From contig CM060202.1 of assembly GCA_030562195.1 (NCBI GenBank), positions 10,168,001 through 10,232,000 of the forward strand: a stretch of DNA of 64,000 nt, in the 5' to 3' direction. Positions 23,251 through 33,060 of the stretch are shown here, piece after piece. The translations under genes and the position numbers were made by a program. Positions within the stretch are counted from its first letter, which is position 1. The number at the start of each line of letters is the position of its first letter. The stretch comes from Nipponacmea schrenckii (Eukaryota > Mollusca > Gastropoda > Lottiidae). The notes under the pieces were generated by a model that was given only the letters and a program-made list of their open reading frames with translations, had not been told where the DNA came from and did not search any database.

Positions 23251-24032
23251 GCCAATCGGCTTTGCCGTTAGTCTCAGATGCTTTAGCTACAAGTTCAAAG
23301 AAGTTTTATAAATTAGCTTGGCAGCGTTTCAGGAACTACTGCCAATTGACAGCACAGAATCCTTCTATTCCAATTCCTCCCACGGTAATTGCCAATTTCC
23401 TAGCATGGCTTTTTGAGTCAGGGTTTGCTCCCTCGTCTCTGGCCTCTCATGCATCAGTCATATCCTTCGTTCAAAAGATGTTAGGATTTTCAGATATTTC
23501 AAAATCGTTTGTTGTGGCAAGTGTGTTGCGGGGGGCCAGACGAGTGAGGGGCGAATTGACCATAAATTCTGGAGGGGATCCACGGCTAGTGGTTCAAACA
23601 GATAATGTTAAGTTCTTTTTCATGAAGGGTTCTCTTTCAGCGATTGAGATATCCTTATATTATTACAAGCATATGCAATCCTCGTCGCCCGTGAAATTGG
23701 TAATAAAATGTTCCTGTGCTAGTCAGCGTACAGGATGTGCTCCTTGTTTATTGGTACAGTATTTGGAGAGCAGCACTCACTCCAGAGGTCCATTGTTTCA
23801 GAATCCGGATGGTTCCCCAATTACTTATCATTTTCTGAATTCACAGTTTTATAACATTATAAAATTTTTAAATTTAGACTGCTCTCGGTTTAAGTTACAT
23901 TCATTTCGTATTGGAGCCGCAACGACTGCTTGCCAAAATGGATTGTCTAATGACATCATTCGTCGTTTAGGTCGATGGAAGAGTGCTGCTTTCAGATCCT
24001 ATATTAGAATGCCACATTTAGTTTGTGAATAG
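23154..24032 (+). CDS. ORF4: tyrosine recombinase, probably internally deleted
   Basis: A 292-residue frame; MARCKFP at residue 16 is an alternative start. The N-terminal helical core-binding region is visible (SKKFYKLAWQRFRNYC, PTVIANFLAWLFESG). The C-terminal catalytic half carries HSFR with His249 and Arg252, GRWKSAAF with Trp275 in the His/Trp position, and the nucleophile Tyr283 in SYIRM. Between GARRV and GELT (about residues 128-136) the usual stretch of 50-60 residues ending in an F-x-R-x-G-E motif, which carries the first catalytic arginine, seems missing; the frame goes directly from GARRVR to GELT. The frame stays open, so this is either an in-frame deletion or an unusual variant. 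I favour deletion, which would inactivate strand transfer. The missing length is inferred from family knowledge, not measured. Confidence 0.85.
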   Translation: MLVPIFFSGGKDPCSMARCKFPSRSTSFIGDLSQSALPLVSDALATSSKKFYKLAWQRFRNYCQLTAQNPSIPIPPTVIANFLAWLFESGFAPSSLASHASVISFVQKMLGFSDISKSFVVASVLRGARRVRGELTINSGGDPRLVVQTDNVKFFFMKGSLSAIEISLYYYKHMQSSSPVKLVIKCSCASQRTGCAPCLLVQYLESSTHSRGPLFQNPDGSPITYHFLNSQFYNIIKFLNLDCSRFKLHSFRIGAATTACQNGLSNDIIRRLGRWKSAAFRSYIRMPHLVCE

Positions 24033-24297
24033 GTCGGTGTTTAGGTTAGGGAGTGTTTCTAATTCTTACAGTATAGGCTGTATTTGTTGGAAGCACTGCA
24101 CCTCCCAGTGCTTTGTTTTTTATTCTAGGACGGTTTTACTTTTATATCTTCTAATTTGTTTAATTAGATACATGTATTGGTTTCCAGGTTTGTAGCTTTG
24201 TTGTATTTCATTGCTTATGTTCCTATTGCAAAGATTTGCTCTTTTTCTTTTGACTTTTTTCTTGTGTCGGGCCGGCCATTTTTGCCCAATGATATGT
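24033..24297 (+). other. 3' non-coding part of the Ngaro-like element before the nested transposon
   Basis: T-rich sequence after the recombinase stop. It ends with GATATGT, whose last four bases ATGT were duplicated on insertion of the DNA transposon; element sequence resumes at 27328. Confidence 0.7.
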
Positions 24298-24328
24298 CTG
24301 CCCTAATCTGGTAAAACCTAGTAAGTCA
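24298..24328 (+). repeat. left terminal inverted repeat of the nested transposon
   Basis: Starts CTGCCC and ends GTAAGTCA. Perfect inverted match to 27297-27327. Confidence 0.95.
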
Positions 24329-24612
24329 AAATTTTATCAAAATTGAGTTGGACCAATTTTTGAACATACTAGGTTCTGTGCTATCTTCTGGTATCAGAAA
24401 AATGTATCTATGACATCGTGTTTCTCAGATATTGTACTGGCAGTACCTAGCAAGTAACCACATTGATAGCTGCTGATCAAGAAAAACCTAGTAAGGTCAA
24501 TTAGCCAATAGCAGCATGGTATTTGGTCATGTGACATGTCATTGTAGCCTCCATTTTGTATGCCTTAGAAAAGCAAGTTTTTCCCTAAGTTTTCGAAGAC
24601 TTTAAATGCAGT

Positions 24613-26845
24613 ATGACTTCTCGGGGGATGATGATGCTGCGTTTAGCACTTAGTAAGAATGCAGAGATTATGAATACTGCAGAAAAATCAGAAACTGGTA
24701 ATCTATCTTTTGACCCGTGTGGTGATACTGGTCGTCAGTTGAAACCTACTTTAGATTCTGCTGAAATTGTTAACTCTCCCAAGTTTAAAGGATCATTTTG
24801 TCTTCAAACTGACAATCTTAACCTAGATGATACACCAATTCTCCAGGATCAATTTTCTGCTGAATCCATACCAGATGACAGTAGGGAAATTTATATATTT
24901 ACAAACGATATTAAACAAACTGATCAATTATGTGTGAACATAGATGAAACCATTGAAGTGGACAATGTAGTTCACTGTACAGCTCCGTTATCATTTGATA
25001 GTGGATTGTCTCCTGAAACAGTGGAACCAATGGGTGTGAGTGTTGACCGTTCTAAGAACAATGTGTCTCCCTGTCCTGCTACTATAAATCTTAATGATAC
25101 AGCTCCACGCGGTGATGCTTCCAAACCCAACTGTCCTGTGTCATCTCCTGTGAAAAATGATGCTTCTGTTGAAGAAAATCAAAGAAAAAGGCGTCGTACC
25201 GAAACAGACAAGCAAGAACATTCGAAACATAAGTATCCACTCTTGTCTCCTTGCAATAATTCATGTCGAAAATCTTGTAATATAAAACTTACACAAGAGC
25301 AACGACAAGCCCTAAATGATACATTTTGGTCATTTGATTTTACCCAACGAAGATTATGGTTTGATGGACACATCATTATTAAAAAGGTAAAACAGCATAA
25401 GCATGCCCAAGACCAGTATTCAAGGACGCATACATTAGAATACCTATTACCCCAGGGTGTTTCCAAGATATCCGTCTGTAAATTTATGTTTCTTCATACA
25501 CTTGGTCTCAAGACCGATGGAAGAGTAACTGAATTCGTCCGAGAAAAGTTGAAAAGTCCAGATGACATTATTTCCAGTTCTACAGATAAAAGAGGCAAAG
25601 CACCACCAAAAAACAAGAAGGATAAAATCTCTATAGAAGACCACATTGAGCGATTCAACCCACAGATCAGTCATTATAACCGTGAACATGCACCAAATCG
25701 CAGATACCTGGATCCTGATCTTACCATAACCAGCATGTGGGAAGATTACAAAGCTAATGTAGACAACGTTAGTTATCCTGTTTACCGGCGGGTATTTGAA
25801 TCTATGAACATAGGATTTTCTCGTCCATCACAGGATAACTGTGGTTTATGTGCACGCATTAACGCCCATGCTGTCTCAACCGAAGAAGATCACAATAAAG
25901 ACAACAATTGTGACCTTTGTGCAGATTCAGAAAGGCACAAAGCAAAGTACACAAAAGCAAGAAGACAATACCAAGATGATATCGAAGCATCATCTACTGA
26001 TAATTCCATGGGAAGTTCGTTTGCTGTTGATATGCAAAAAGTCATCTTGTTGCCTAAACTGACAACAAAAGAGCATTTTTTCATCTCACGACTGGTTGTT
26101 TTTAATGAAACTTTTGCTTCTTTGACTGGAGACACCGACTTTGTTGTCCTTTGGCATGAAGGCATAGCTGGAAGGCTTGCTACTGATGTAGCCTCAGCTT
26201 TCATCAAATGCATAAACACTTCAGCACAAGACAAGGTAATTTTTTGGGCGGACAACTGTTCTGGTCAGAACAAAAACTGGACTCTTTTTACTGCCCTTGC
26301 ATGGTGTGTTAAACAAGGAATGGGGACCCACAAGCGTAACGATTAAATTTCTTGAAAAAGGACACACCTTTATGAGAGCCGACAGTATTCACGGGAACAT
26401 TGCTTCAAAAATGAAAAAACAGAAAGAAATATATACATTCCACGATTTCGTTGAATTGTGCCAAAAAGCAACCCACAAAATTAAAGCTGTTGTGATGACT
26501 CACAGTGATTTCTACATATTTGAAGATGGGCACAGGTCACGACAGTCAAAAAAAGTGGAGCTTCCCCTTCTAGCCAATCTTTGTGAGGTTGAATTCCGTA
26601 AAGGTTCCCGATCAATGTGGTATAAACAATCATTTAACGACATAGCAATTGAAATAGACTTTTTGCGACCAAAATTTAATTTGCAAATTGACCCGCACAA
26701 GATGGTTCAATCAAGAGGTATTTCTGCAAATAAACATCAAAACATTCTGAAACTTGTTGAATCTTTCCCGGGACCCAAAAAGAAATTTTGGCTTGATATG
26801 CCTGTGAACAATGAGAGCAGTGATCTCCTCCAAACATTCAATTAA
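24613..26845 (+). pseudogene. DDD transposase (Sola-like / DUF7869-like), single frameshift
   Basis: Two overlapping frames (24613-26346 and 26297-26845) encode one protein of about 740 residues. The N-terminal ~200 residues are low-complexity. Then comes CNNSCRKSC with a helical block (LTQEQRQALNDTFWSFD) and a putative zinc cluster CGLCA…CDLCADSERH. The catalytic region has DMQKV with Asp473, FWADNCSGQNKN with Asp547, and, in the second frame, GHTFMRADSIHG with the third Asp at 26381-26383. This D…DNC.GQNKN…GHT…DS.H pattern is a widespread eukaryotic transposase-derived family. The frame changes near 26311-26325, in AAACAAGGAATGGGG, consistent with one extra base; the rest reads open. The break separates the third catalytic Asp, so the copy is likely dead unless the base is a sequencing error. 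Confidence 0.85.
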
Positions 26846-27296
26846 ATAAATATCCAAATGAAGATATTCAATTTTTGTTAAATTTCTCGATTAATGAATT
26901 AAATAGTTTCAAGATTATTTTTACTGTTAAAAAACTATGTTGATATTTCATTAAATTAAAGTTGAAATCAGAAAAAATTTCCAAGGTGCTCAAAGTACAA
27001 GCAACAATCCCTGTGTATAATTTATGTTGTCCGAAATATATGACGTTTTGTGACATTATGACTCTTTGCTAGGTTTTTATTGCACAAAGTTCAATGAAAA
27101 CATATGATTTGGTCAGGAAAAACCTAGTTAGTCTAATTCTAATTAAATTAATGATAGAATTTTAATTTAAACATATGCTGTTTAAAACATCATTAAAATA
27201 CTGAATTATAAGAATATAACATTTGCCATATGTATGCATGGAGACTAATCATGGATTCGGAAAGTTTTTCGCATTTATCTTGAAATGTCTAAGAAG

Positions 27297-27327
27297 TGAC
27301 TTACTAGGTTTTACCAGATTAGGGCAG
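27297..27327 (-). repeat. right terminal inverted repeat of the nested transposon
   Basis: Reads TGACTTACTAGG … TTAGGGCAG on the plus strand. Followed by the second ATGT target copy. Confidence 0.95.
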
Positions 27328-27349
27328 ATGTGTGGTCAAAAATGTTTTT

Positions 27350-27583
27350 GGCGCATTGAATGTTTTTAAGCCCTTACACAAAAGTTAAAGTGTAATTTTG
27401 TTATTAACCTTAATCTGTTGTATTAAGACTGTTGCTTTATTTATTAATGTTATATATATTTCTCTGTTGTTTTATTTATTATTGTTATTAATATTTCCGT
27501 TGTTTATTTTCATTGTTATAAATAAACGACATATCCACCAAGATCGGTGTGGTTGTTATTTCATGGGGGTGAGTAGGCACAAA
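27350..27583 (+). repeat. split direct repeat B1
   Basis: GGCGCATTGAATGTTTTTAA … GTGAGTAGGCACAAA. It matches B2 at 27827-28057 apart from one substitution and a 3-base indel (GTATTAAGACTG versus GTATTACTG). It abuts A2 directly, giving the composite B1-A2 junction. Confidence 0.9.
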
Positions 27584-27614
27584 TGAACATTACTGTAAGT
27601 AATGATTTTTGTGC
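27577..27614 (+). other. palindromic B1-A2 junction, candidate recombination site
   Basis: Nested inverted repeats are centred on the junction: GCACAAA (27577-27583) pairs with TTTGTGC (27608-27614), enclosing CATTAC (27588-27593) and GTAATG (27599-27604) around TGTAA. Only the composite junction has both halves; the outer element ends each hold one half. This is what a tyrosine recombinase crossover site at a circle junction could look like. The function is inferred. Confidence 0.55.
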
Positions 27615-27763
27615 TGGCGATCGTCTTTCGGTTTGTTTACCTTTTCAAATCTCGCAGACTATCGTGTTGCGAGATTGAATACAGCTATCATCCTCAGTCG
27701 TTGCTCATCCAGAGGACCCGACGGATCGCCAGCTAAATTGTATTAGATTTAAGTTTTATTTTA
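27581..27763 (+). repeat. split direct repeat A2 with nested stem-loops
   Basis: Same sequence as A1 by eye. The stems are CTGGCGATC (27614-27622) with GATCGCCAG (27724-27732), and AATCTCGCA (27648-27656) with TGCGAGATT (27668-27676). Confidence 0.9.
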
Positions 27764-27826
27764 ACCCTCCACCTCCCCAATCCATCCTCTTTATTAAATT
27801 TTGTTAAAATGTATTTTTACCTGTAG

Positions 27827-28057
27827 GGCGCATTGAATGTTTTTAAGCCCTTACACAAAAGTTAAAGTGTAATGTTGTTATTAACCTTAATCTGTTGTAT
27901 TACTGTTGCTTTATTTATTAATGTTATATATATTTCTCTGTTGTTTTATTTATTATTGTTATTAATATTTCCGTTGTTTATTTTCATTGTTATAAATAAA
28001 CGACATATCCACCAAGATCGGTGTGGTTGTTATTTCATGGGGGTGAGTAGGCACAAA
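27827..28057 (+). repeat. split direct repeat B2 (right end)
   Basis: Second B copy; ends GTGAGTAGGCACAAA and runs into the A/T-rich centre of the outer inverted repeat. The short region between A2 and B2 (27764-27826) is unique. Confidence 0.9.
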
Positions 28058-28060
28058 AAA

Positions 28061-28155
28061 TTTTTTTTTTACTTGATAATGTTACCGGCATGTGTTTCGA
28101 AACATAGTATGTAATAAATTCAGAGGTAGTACATCCATATATTCTTAGTTCTTAA
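28061..28155 (-). repeat. outer inverted repeat, right arm
   Basis: The reverse complement runs TTAAGAACTAAGAATATATG … TGCCGGTAACATTATCAAGT then poly(A), pairing with 19131-19236. Immediately outside lies TAATCTAAAATT (28156-28167), also found at 19082-19093 on the other side, a possible target duplication of the outer element. Confidence 0.85.
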
Positions 28156-28167
28156 TAATCTAAAATT

Positions 28168-29405
28168 GCCTATTAAATAACACAGTCATATAATGAAAAG
28201 GAAAACCTCGTAGACTGCCTATAATAAGAGTCATTTTATAATATTTGAAAGAAAACCATATATTCGAAAACCACGTATAACAGTAAAAATTATATGATAA
28301 TTAGGAGATTAATCATATAGGTGTAGAAACAGTTTTTTGTGTTTTTCTCGTAAAGTAATTTAGCGTTGTAGAATGTCATGCAAGGTTTTAAACAGTCTAT
28401 TTGTGAATCTGTGATGTAAATAATAGAAGTAACTTTCTGTTATTTAAACATATTCAAACATGTGACAATAGAGTTATAATTACTTAAATATGGCTTTCAC
28501 TGGAAGATAAACAGACCTGTCTGGAGCAAGAACATAGAATATACATCAATACTGGAATGATAGTGTTTAATTCCTATTTATGCTATTGAAAATATTCCTA
28601 TTCAAATGTGGCACAACTTTGACTTTCCATAAGAATACTCTATTTTATCATTGCAGACACGTTTCATATGTAAAATGGAGTTTCTGATATGCCTTGTTGG
28701 TTATTTATGATTCATGTGAACAACTTTGAAAGCCAACAGCAAAGGCTATGGAAATGTCCAGATTTTTTTCTGAATAAATCTATGGCTTTTTCCCATAAAT
28801 TCCAAGTGTTTTCCAGTTTTCAACAACATGAGTAAATTTATGAAATTTGACAATTTCTGCACCTTCTGGAAAAAATTTGACAGGATACAAGTTGTTTCAA
28901 AAGACATCTATCTGTTTGTTCCATACCTAACCTCTTAAAATTACCATTACAGAGTATGCCTTTCTCTTCATTCAGAACACCTATGACAATCACTTTAATA
29001 AGTGAGACTTGTGTAATCCTCCTTAAACTGTATGGAACTATACTATGTGATTCTCAGTCTACAGTGTTCCAGACCAATCAATCAGGTTGACTTGAAGAAG
29101 AATTGAAGTGTCATCAAAACTGTTGGCTTAAAATCTTATAACCACTTCCAAATGACATGACATGTCAGAGTAAATAGCTCAGAAGACAAATATTAGGACA
29201 CTGACACTGACAATTGGCAGGTTTTAGACAAGCATCAATGAATCTTGAGGGAATTTTACTCCAAATATTGCGTCTGCCCAAAGTTATCATTTGATTACTA
29301 ATTTCTGTTGGTATTTAAATTTGTGGTCATATCATTTAGTCCTCTGGGATTTTATTTCCATGCATCATCATGCGGTATGATAATATGGTAACACTGGTAT
29401 TATTA
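28168..29405. other. AT-rich stretch, no gene seen
   Basis: Nothing recognised. Confidence 0.5.
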
Positions 29406-29408
29406 GCT

Positions 29409-29910
29409 GACATTACAATGTTTTTTATGAAAAGTAAAATTCAGAACTAAACAAATTAAAAATGTATATCAAATTTTCCCATTTTGAGCATTTAATAGGA
29501 ACAATTATACCAAATGCCTTTTCATAATATTTTGAATAATTAATTTGTCAATAACCAGTAATATACTTGGTTAATACTAGTAATATACTTGGAGCTGACA
29601 TTACAATGTATTTTATGAAAAGTAAAATTCAGAACTAAACAAATTAAAAATGTATATCAAATTCCCATTTTGAGTATTTAATAAGAACAATTATACCAAT
29701 TTAAGGCCTAAGATGTGTACATCGTCATAAAAATTATACATTTAAAAAATTTGTATTTTTTTCTGGAAAATTCAATGTCAGTTTCCAGAAAAAAATACGT
29801 TGACAAGGAAATGATGGTTACCTTTATAAACTTGATTAACAATGATTCTTAAAAAAATATCTTTTTTATTTCAATGCCTTTTCATAATATTTTGAATAAT
29901 TTGTCATAAT
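29409..29910 (+). repeat. duplicated flank of the 22-bp satellite
   Basis: A block of ~105 bp (CTGACATTACAATG … GAACAATTATACCA) occurs at 29409 and again at 29593. The following stretch AATGCCTTTTCATAATATTT occurs at about 29513 and again at about 29874. Each copy runs into monomers of the 22-bp satellite: two or three monomers at 29560-29592, the full array after the second copy. Confidence 0.8.
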
Positions 29911-30876
29911 AACCAGCAACATACTTGGTTAATACTAGTAATATACTTGGATAATACCAGTAATATACTTGGATAATACCAGTAACATACTTGGATAATA
30001 CCAGTAACATACTTGGATAATACCAGTAACATACTTGGATAATACTAGTAATATACTTGGATAATACCAGTAATATACTTGGATAATACCAGTAACATAC
30101 TTGGATAATACTAGTAATATACTTGGATAATACCAGTAATATACTTGGATAATACCAGTAACATACTTGGATAATACCAGTAACATACTTGGATAATACT
30201 AGTAATATACTTGGATAATACCAGTAATATACTTGGATAATACCAGTAACATACTTGGATAATACTAGTAATATACTTGGATAATATCAGTAACATACTT
30301 GGATAATACTAGTAATATACTTGGTTAATACCAGTAACATACTTGGATAACACTAGTAATATACTTGTATAATACTAGTAATATACTTGGATAAAACCAG
30401 TAACATACTTGGATAATACCAGTAACATACTTGGATAATACTAGTAATATACTTGGTTAATACCAGTAACATACTTGGATAACACTAGTAATATACTTGG
30501 ATAATACTTGTAATATACTTGGATAAAACCAGTAACATACTTGGATAATACCAGTAACATACTTGGATAATACTAGTAATATACTTGGATAATATCAGTA
30601 ACATACTTGGATAATACCAGTAATGTACTTGGATAATACCAGTAACATACTTGGATAATACCAGTAACATACTTGGATAATACCAGTAACATACTTGGAT
30701 AATACTAGTAATATACTTGGATAATACCAGTAACATACTTGGATAATACTAGTAATATACTTGGATAATACCAGTAACATACTTGGATAATACCAGTAAC
30801 ATACTTGGATAATACCAGTAACATACTTGGATAATACTAGTAATATACTTAGATAATACCAGTAACATACGTGGAT
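29911..30876 (+). repeat. 22-bp tandem satellite (GGATAATACCAGTAACATACTT type)
   Basis: About 43 head-to-tail copies of a 22-base unit, mostly in two linked variants: CCAGTAACATAC and CTAGTAATATAC. Rare variants (CACTAGTAAT, then ATAAAACCAG) recur 132 bases apart (CACTAG at 30351 and 30483), so a six-monomer block was duplicated. There are no spacers. The Tyr/Leu-rich frames on the minus strand (29935-30888) only translate the repeat. Confidence 0.95.
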
Positions 30877-30879
30877 AAT

Positions 30880-32455
30880 CAAGACCAAGCATGTATTTAT
30901 CTAACAATGTGCTCAGCTCTTATATTCTTGTACTGCTCTAACTATAGTTGAAGTCCTTGGGGAATCCCTCAAGAGTATATTGGATTCCCTTGACATGTGT
31001 AGTGTAGCATGTCTAATAAATATAGTATTATTAAAGAATTTATAGTGGTATGACATTCACATTAATATTAGATGCAGATTAAAGAACAACAAATGGTTCT
31101 ATTCAGATCTGTGATATGTCAATATTCTCTTCATTAACTATGCATACCTTTAAATCAATGGTTCTACAAATCTACAACTTATTGGTGTTAAATCAACTTT
31201 GATCTCTTGTAAAATTAACTTTTAATCTAACATGAAATCAACTTTGATTTTTCTTGTAAAATAAACATTTATTCCTAGTAAAATCAACTTTCATTTGCAT
31301 TTTTGTTTGATAAAATGTTATTTATAATCAGCTGTTTTCTTAAAAATAATGTTGGCTACCAGTAAAAGAGAAGAAATTCTAGAGATTTGCAGTACCACTG
31401 TAACAATTTTTATATACAATTTGAAAGTGATGCTTAGTTCACAAGGAGTTGAAGTTAGGAACAAGTTTTCATGCTAATAACAGTATTTTGAACACAATGA
31501 GTTATCACAAGTAAATTGATGCACATACTAAAAAAGCACTATTTTTAAATTTCTTAATGCTCAAGTTTTAATATATTCAGTCCTTTATTTAAAAAACAAA
31601 AATTTCATCTTTGATCAAAACACATTTTTTGACTTACAATTTTTCAAAACATACTGATCAAAGGTGAAGTTATTTTTCTAACATTACCAATTGAAGCATG
31701 ATTATTGAATAATAGGACTGGAACTAAGGCACTAATAATGAGAAAGATGTAGTTATTACCAAGGGATTTAATATTGGACTTCCAATAAAACCCTACTGAT
31801 CACCCAGTACTTTGATCAACTCTGGTGACATCTTTTGATCTGGAAATAACATTCTTTGAATTACTATGGGAACAGGTTCTTCTGTTTTTCAGATAGATTA
31901 CAAACCTTTACAACTTCTTTAGATTTAGAATATTTCCTTCAGCCTTATGATAGCACTGAAAATGGTATTGAGAATTCATTGTTTCATTGGAATGCCAAAA
32001 GGGAGACATGATGCAACTTCCATAAGACTTATCTTAATTCATTAAGATTAATCTGAATTTGTGGGACTAATCTTAAATTCATTAGACAAGTCAGAAAATT
32101 TGAATTCAGTGAGGAAATTTATTTTTCAAGCTATTAAATGTAACAAAACTATATCCTTACAGTAAACTAATGGAACTGCAAACTTACACAAATTAAGGAG
32201 AACTTTCATTTCTTGTGACCGTTTCTCAAAAGAAACAAGCCTTCTTGCAACTTTTCAAAATGACAAATGGCATTGGTAGATCATCTCTGACAGATATGAT
32301 AATAATTTTTTAAACAGTCACCTAAAGTCAATAAGAGGATTCAGAAATGTCACAAAAAAGTATTTCAGAAAAATTTTTTTTTGAAGATAAACATTCTAGT
32401 TTCCCCAGAGTACTATAAATGGCAGACTTATTTTACATTAGATTAACTTACAGAA
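30880..32455. other. AT-rich stretch, no gene seen
   Basis: Nothing recognised. Confidence 0.5.
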
Positions 32456-32599
32456 GTTGTGAGTTATAATAATAATAATAAACTCTTTATTTTACATGGG
32501 TCAGAATTAGGCCCAATACACAAGGACATGGTCCTGTCTCACATTCAGCCCATGGGGCAATACATTGGAAAAAAAAAAAAAAAAAAAAAAAAAAAAGAA

Positions 32600-33060
32600 A
32601 ATACATAATTTCTCAATATACAATTCGTCTGAAATACTAAAAAAACACAAGTACATGTGTATCAAATGGACAGAGATATGTTCCGGCGATCAAGTACATG
32701 ACCACAAATAAATATACAATACTCCACGTACAATTTGTTTAAAAATACACAAGTACATGTGCATGAATGGACAGATTTTCAACCTACAATTTGTTTATAA
32801 AATGGATGTAATATATAGTTCCCGCGGCCATGCACACGACCGCAAAAAATCACGTATTATTTCAACGTACAATTTATTTTCAAATACACAATTACATGTG
32901 TAAATAATGGACAGATTTATCTTCCGGCGATCAAGTACATGACAGCAAAAACCATATATCATTTCAATGTACAATTAGTTTTAAAATACACAAGTATATG
33001 TGTATAAAATGGACAGATTCATCATTCTGCGATCAAGTACATGACCACAAAAACCAAGGA
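32600..33060. repeat. ~102-bp degenerate tandem repeat in the LINE 3' region
   Basis: Units share TACAATTTGTTT, CACAAGTACATGTGTAT, AATGGACAG and CCGGCGATCAAGTACATGAC. The last motif recurs near 32683, 32822 (degenerate), 32924 and 33027, with most spacings at 102-103 bases and one longer. Confidence 0.7.

Larger units (their letters stand above)
24298..27327 (+). mobile_element. nested DNA transposon with 31-bp TIRs, ATGT target duplication, DDD transposase
   Basis: The left end (24298-24328) begins CTGCCCTAATCTGG and the right end (27297-27327) is its exact reverse complement over 31 bases. ATGT flanks both sides (24294-24297 and 27328-27331). Subterminal copies of the TIR core CCTAGTAAG-like motif occur at about 24367 (inverted), 24446, 24485, 27068 (inverted) and 27121, probably transposase-binding sites. 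The element is 3,030 bp. A 4-bp duplication and a DDD-type transposase fit the Sola superfamily best; other poorly described superfamilies remain possible. Perfect TIRs indicate a recent insertion into the already resident retroelement. Confidence 0.92.
19244..28057 (+). mobile_element. Ngaro-like (DIRS order) tyrosine-recombinase retroelement
   Basis: Architecture: A1 (19244-19426), then ORFs for SGNH hydrolase, Gag-like protein, RT-RNase H and tyrosine recombinase, then B1 (27350-27583), A2 (27581-27763) and B2 (27827-28057). This A1-B1-A2-B2 split direct repeat layout, with a recombinase instead of an integrase, defines the Ngaro/PAT branch of DIRS retroelements. Excluding the nested DNA transposon the element is about 5.8 kb. 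A1 and A2 appear identical and B1/B2 differ only by a substitution and a 3-base indel, so the insertion is young. Replication by circular DNA and recombinase insertion is family knowledge, not visible here. Confidence 0.92.

Noticed and set aside
27398..28114. Two near-identical hydrophobic small ORFs (ALFINVIYISLLFYLLLLL)
   Set aside because: They are the same T-rich part of B1 and B2 read in one frame. Similarity is due to the DNA repeat, and the coding frame is broken upstream of one copy by a 3-base indel region. A membrane peptide cannot be excluded, but there is no evidence for it.
29911..30876. CRISPR-like array
   Set aside because: The repeats are contiguous 22-bp monomers with no unique spacers, in a eukaryotic context.
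29935..30888. Tyr/Leu-rich proteins on the minus strand
   Set aside because: Pure translation of the 22-bp satellite; no start context, domain or non-repeat sequence.
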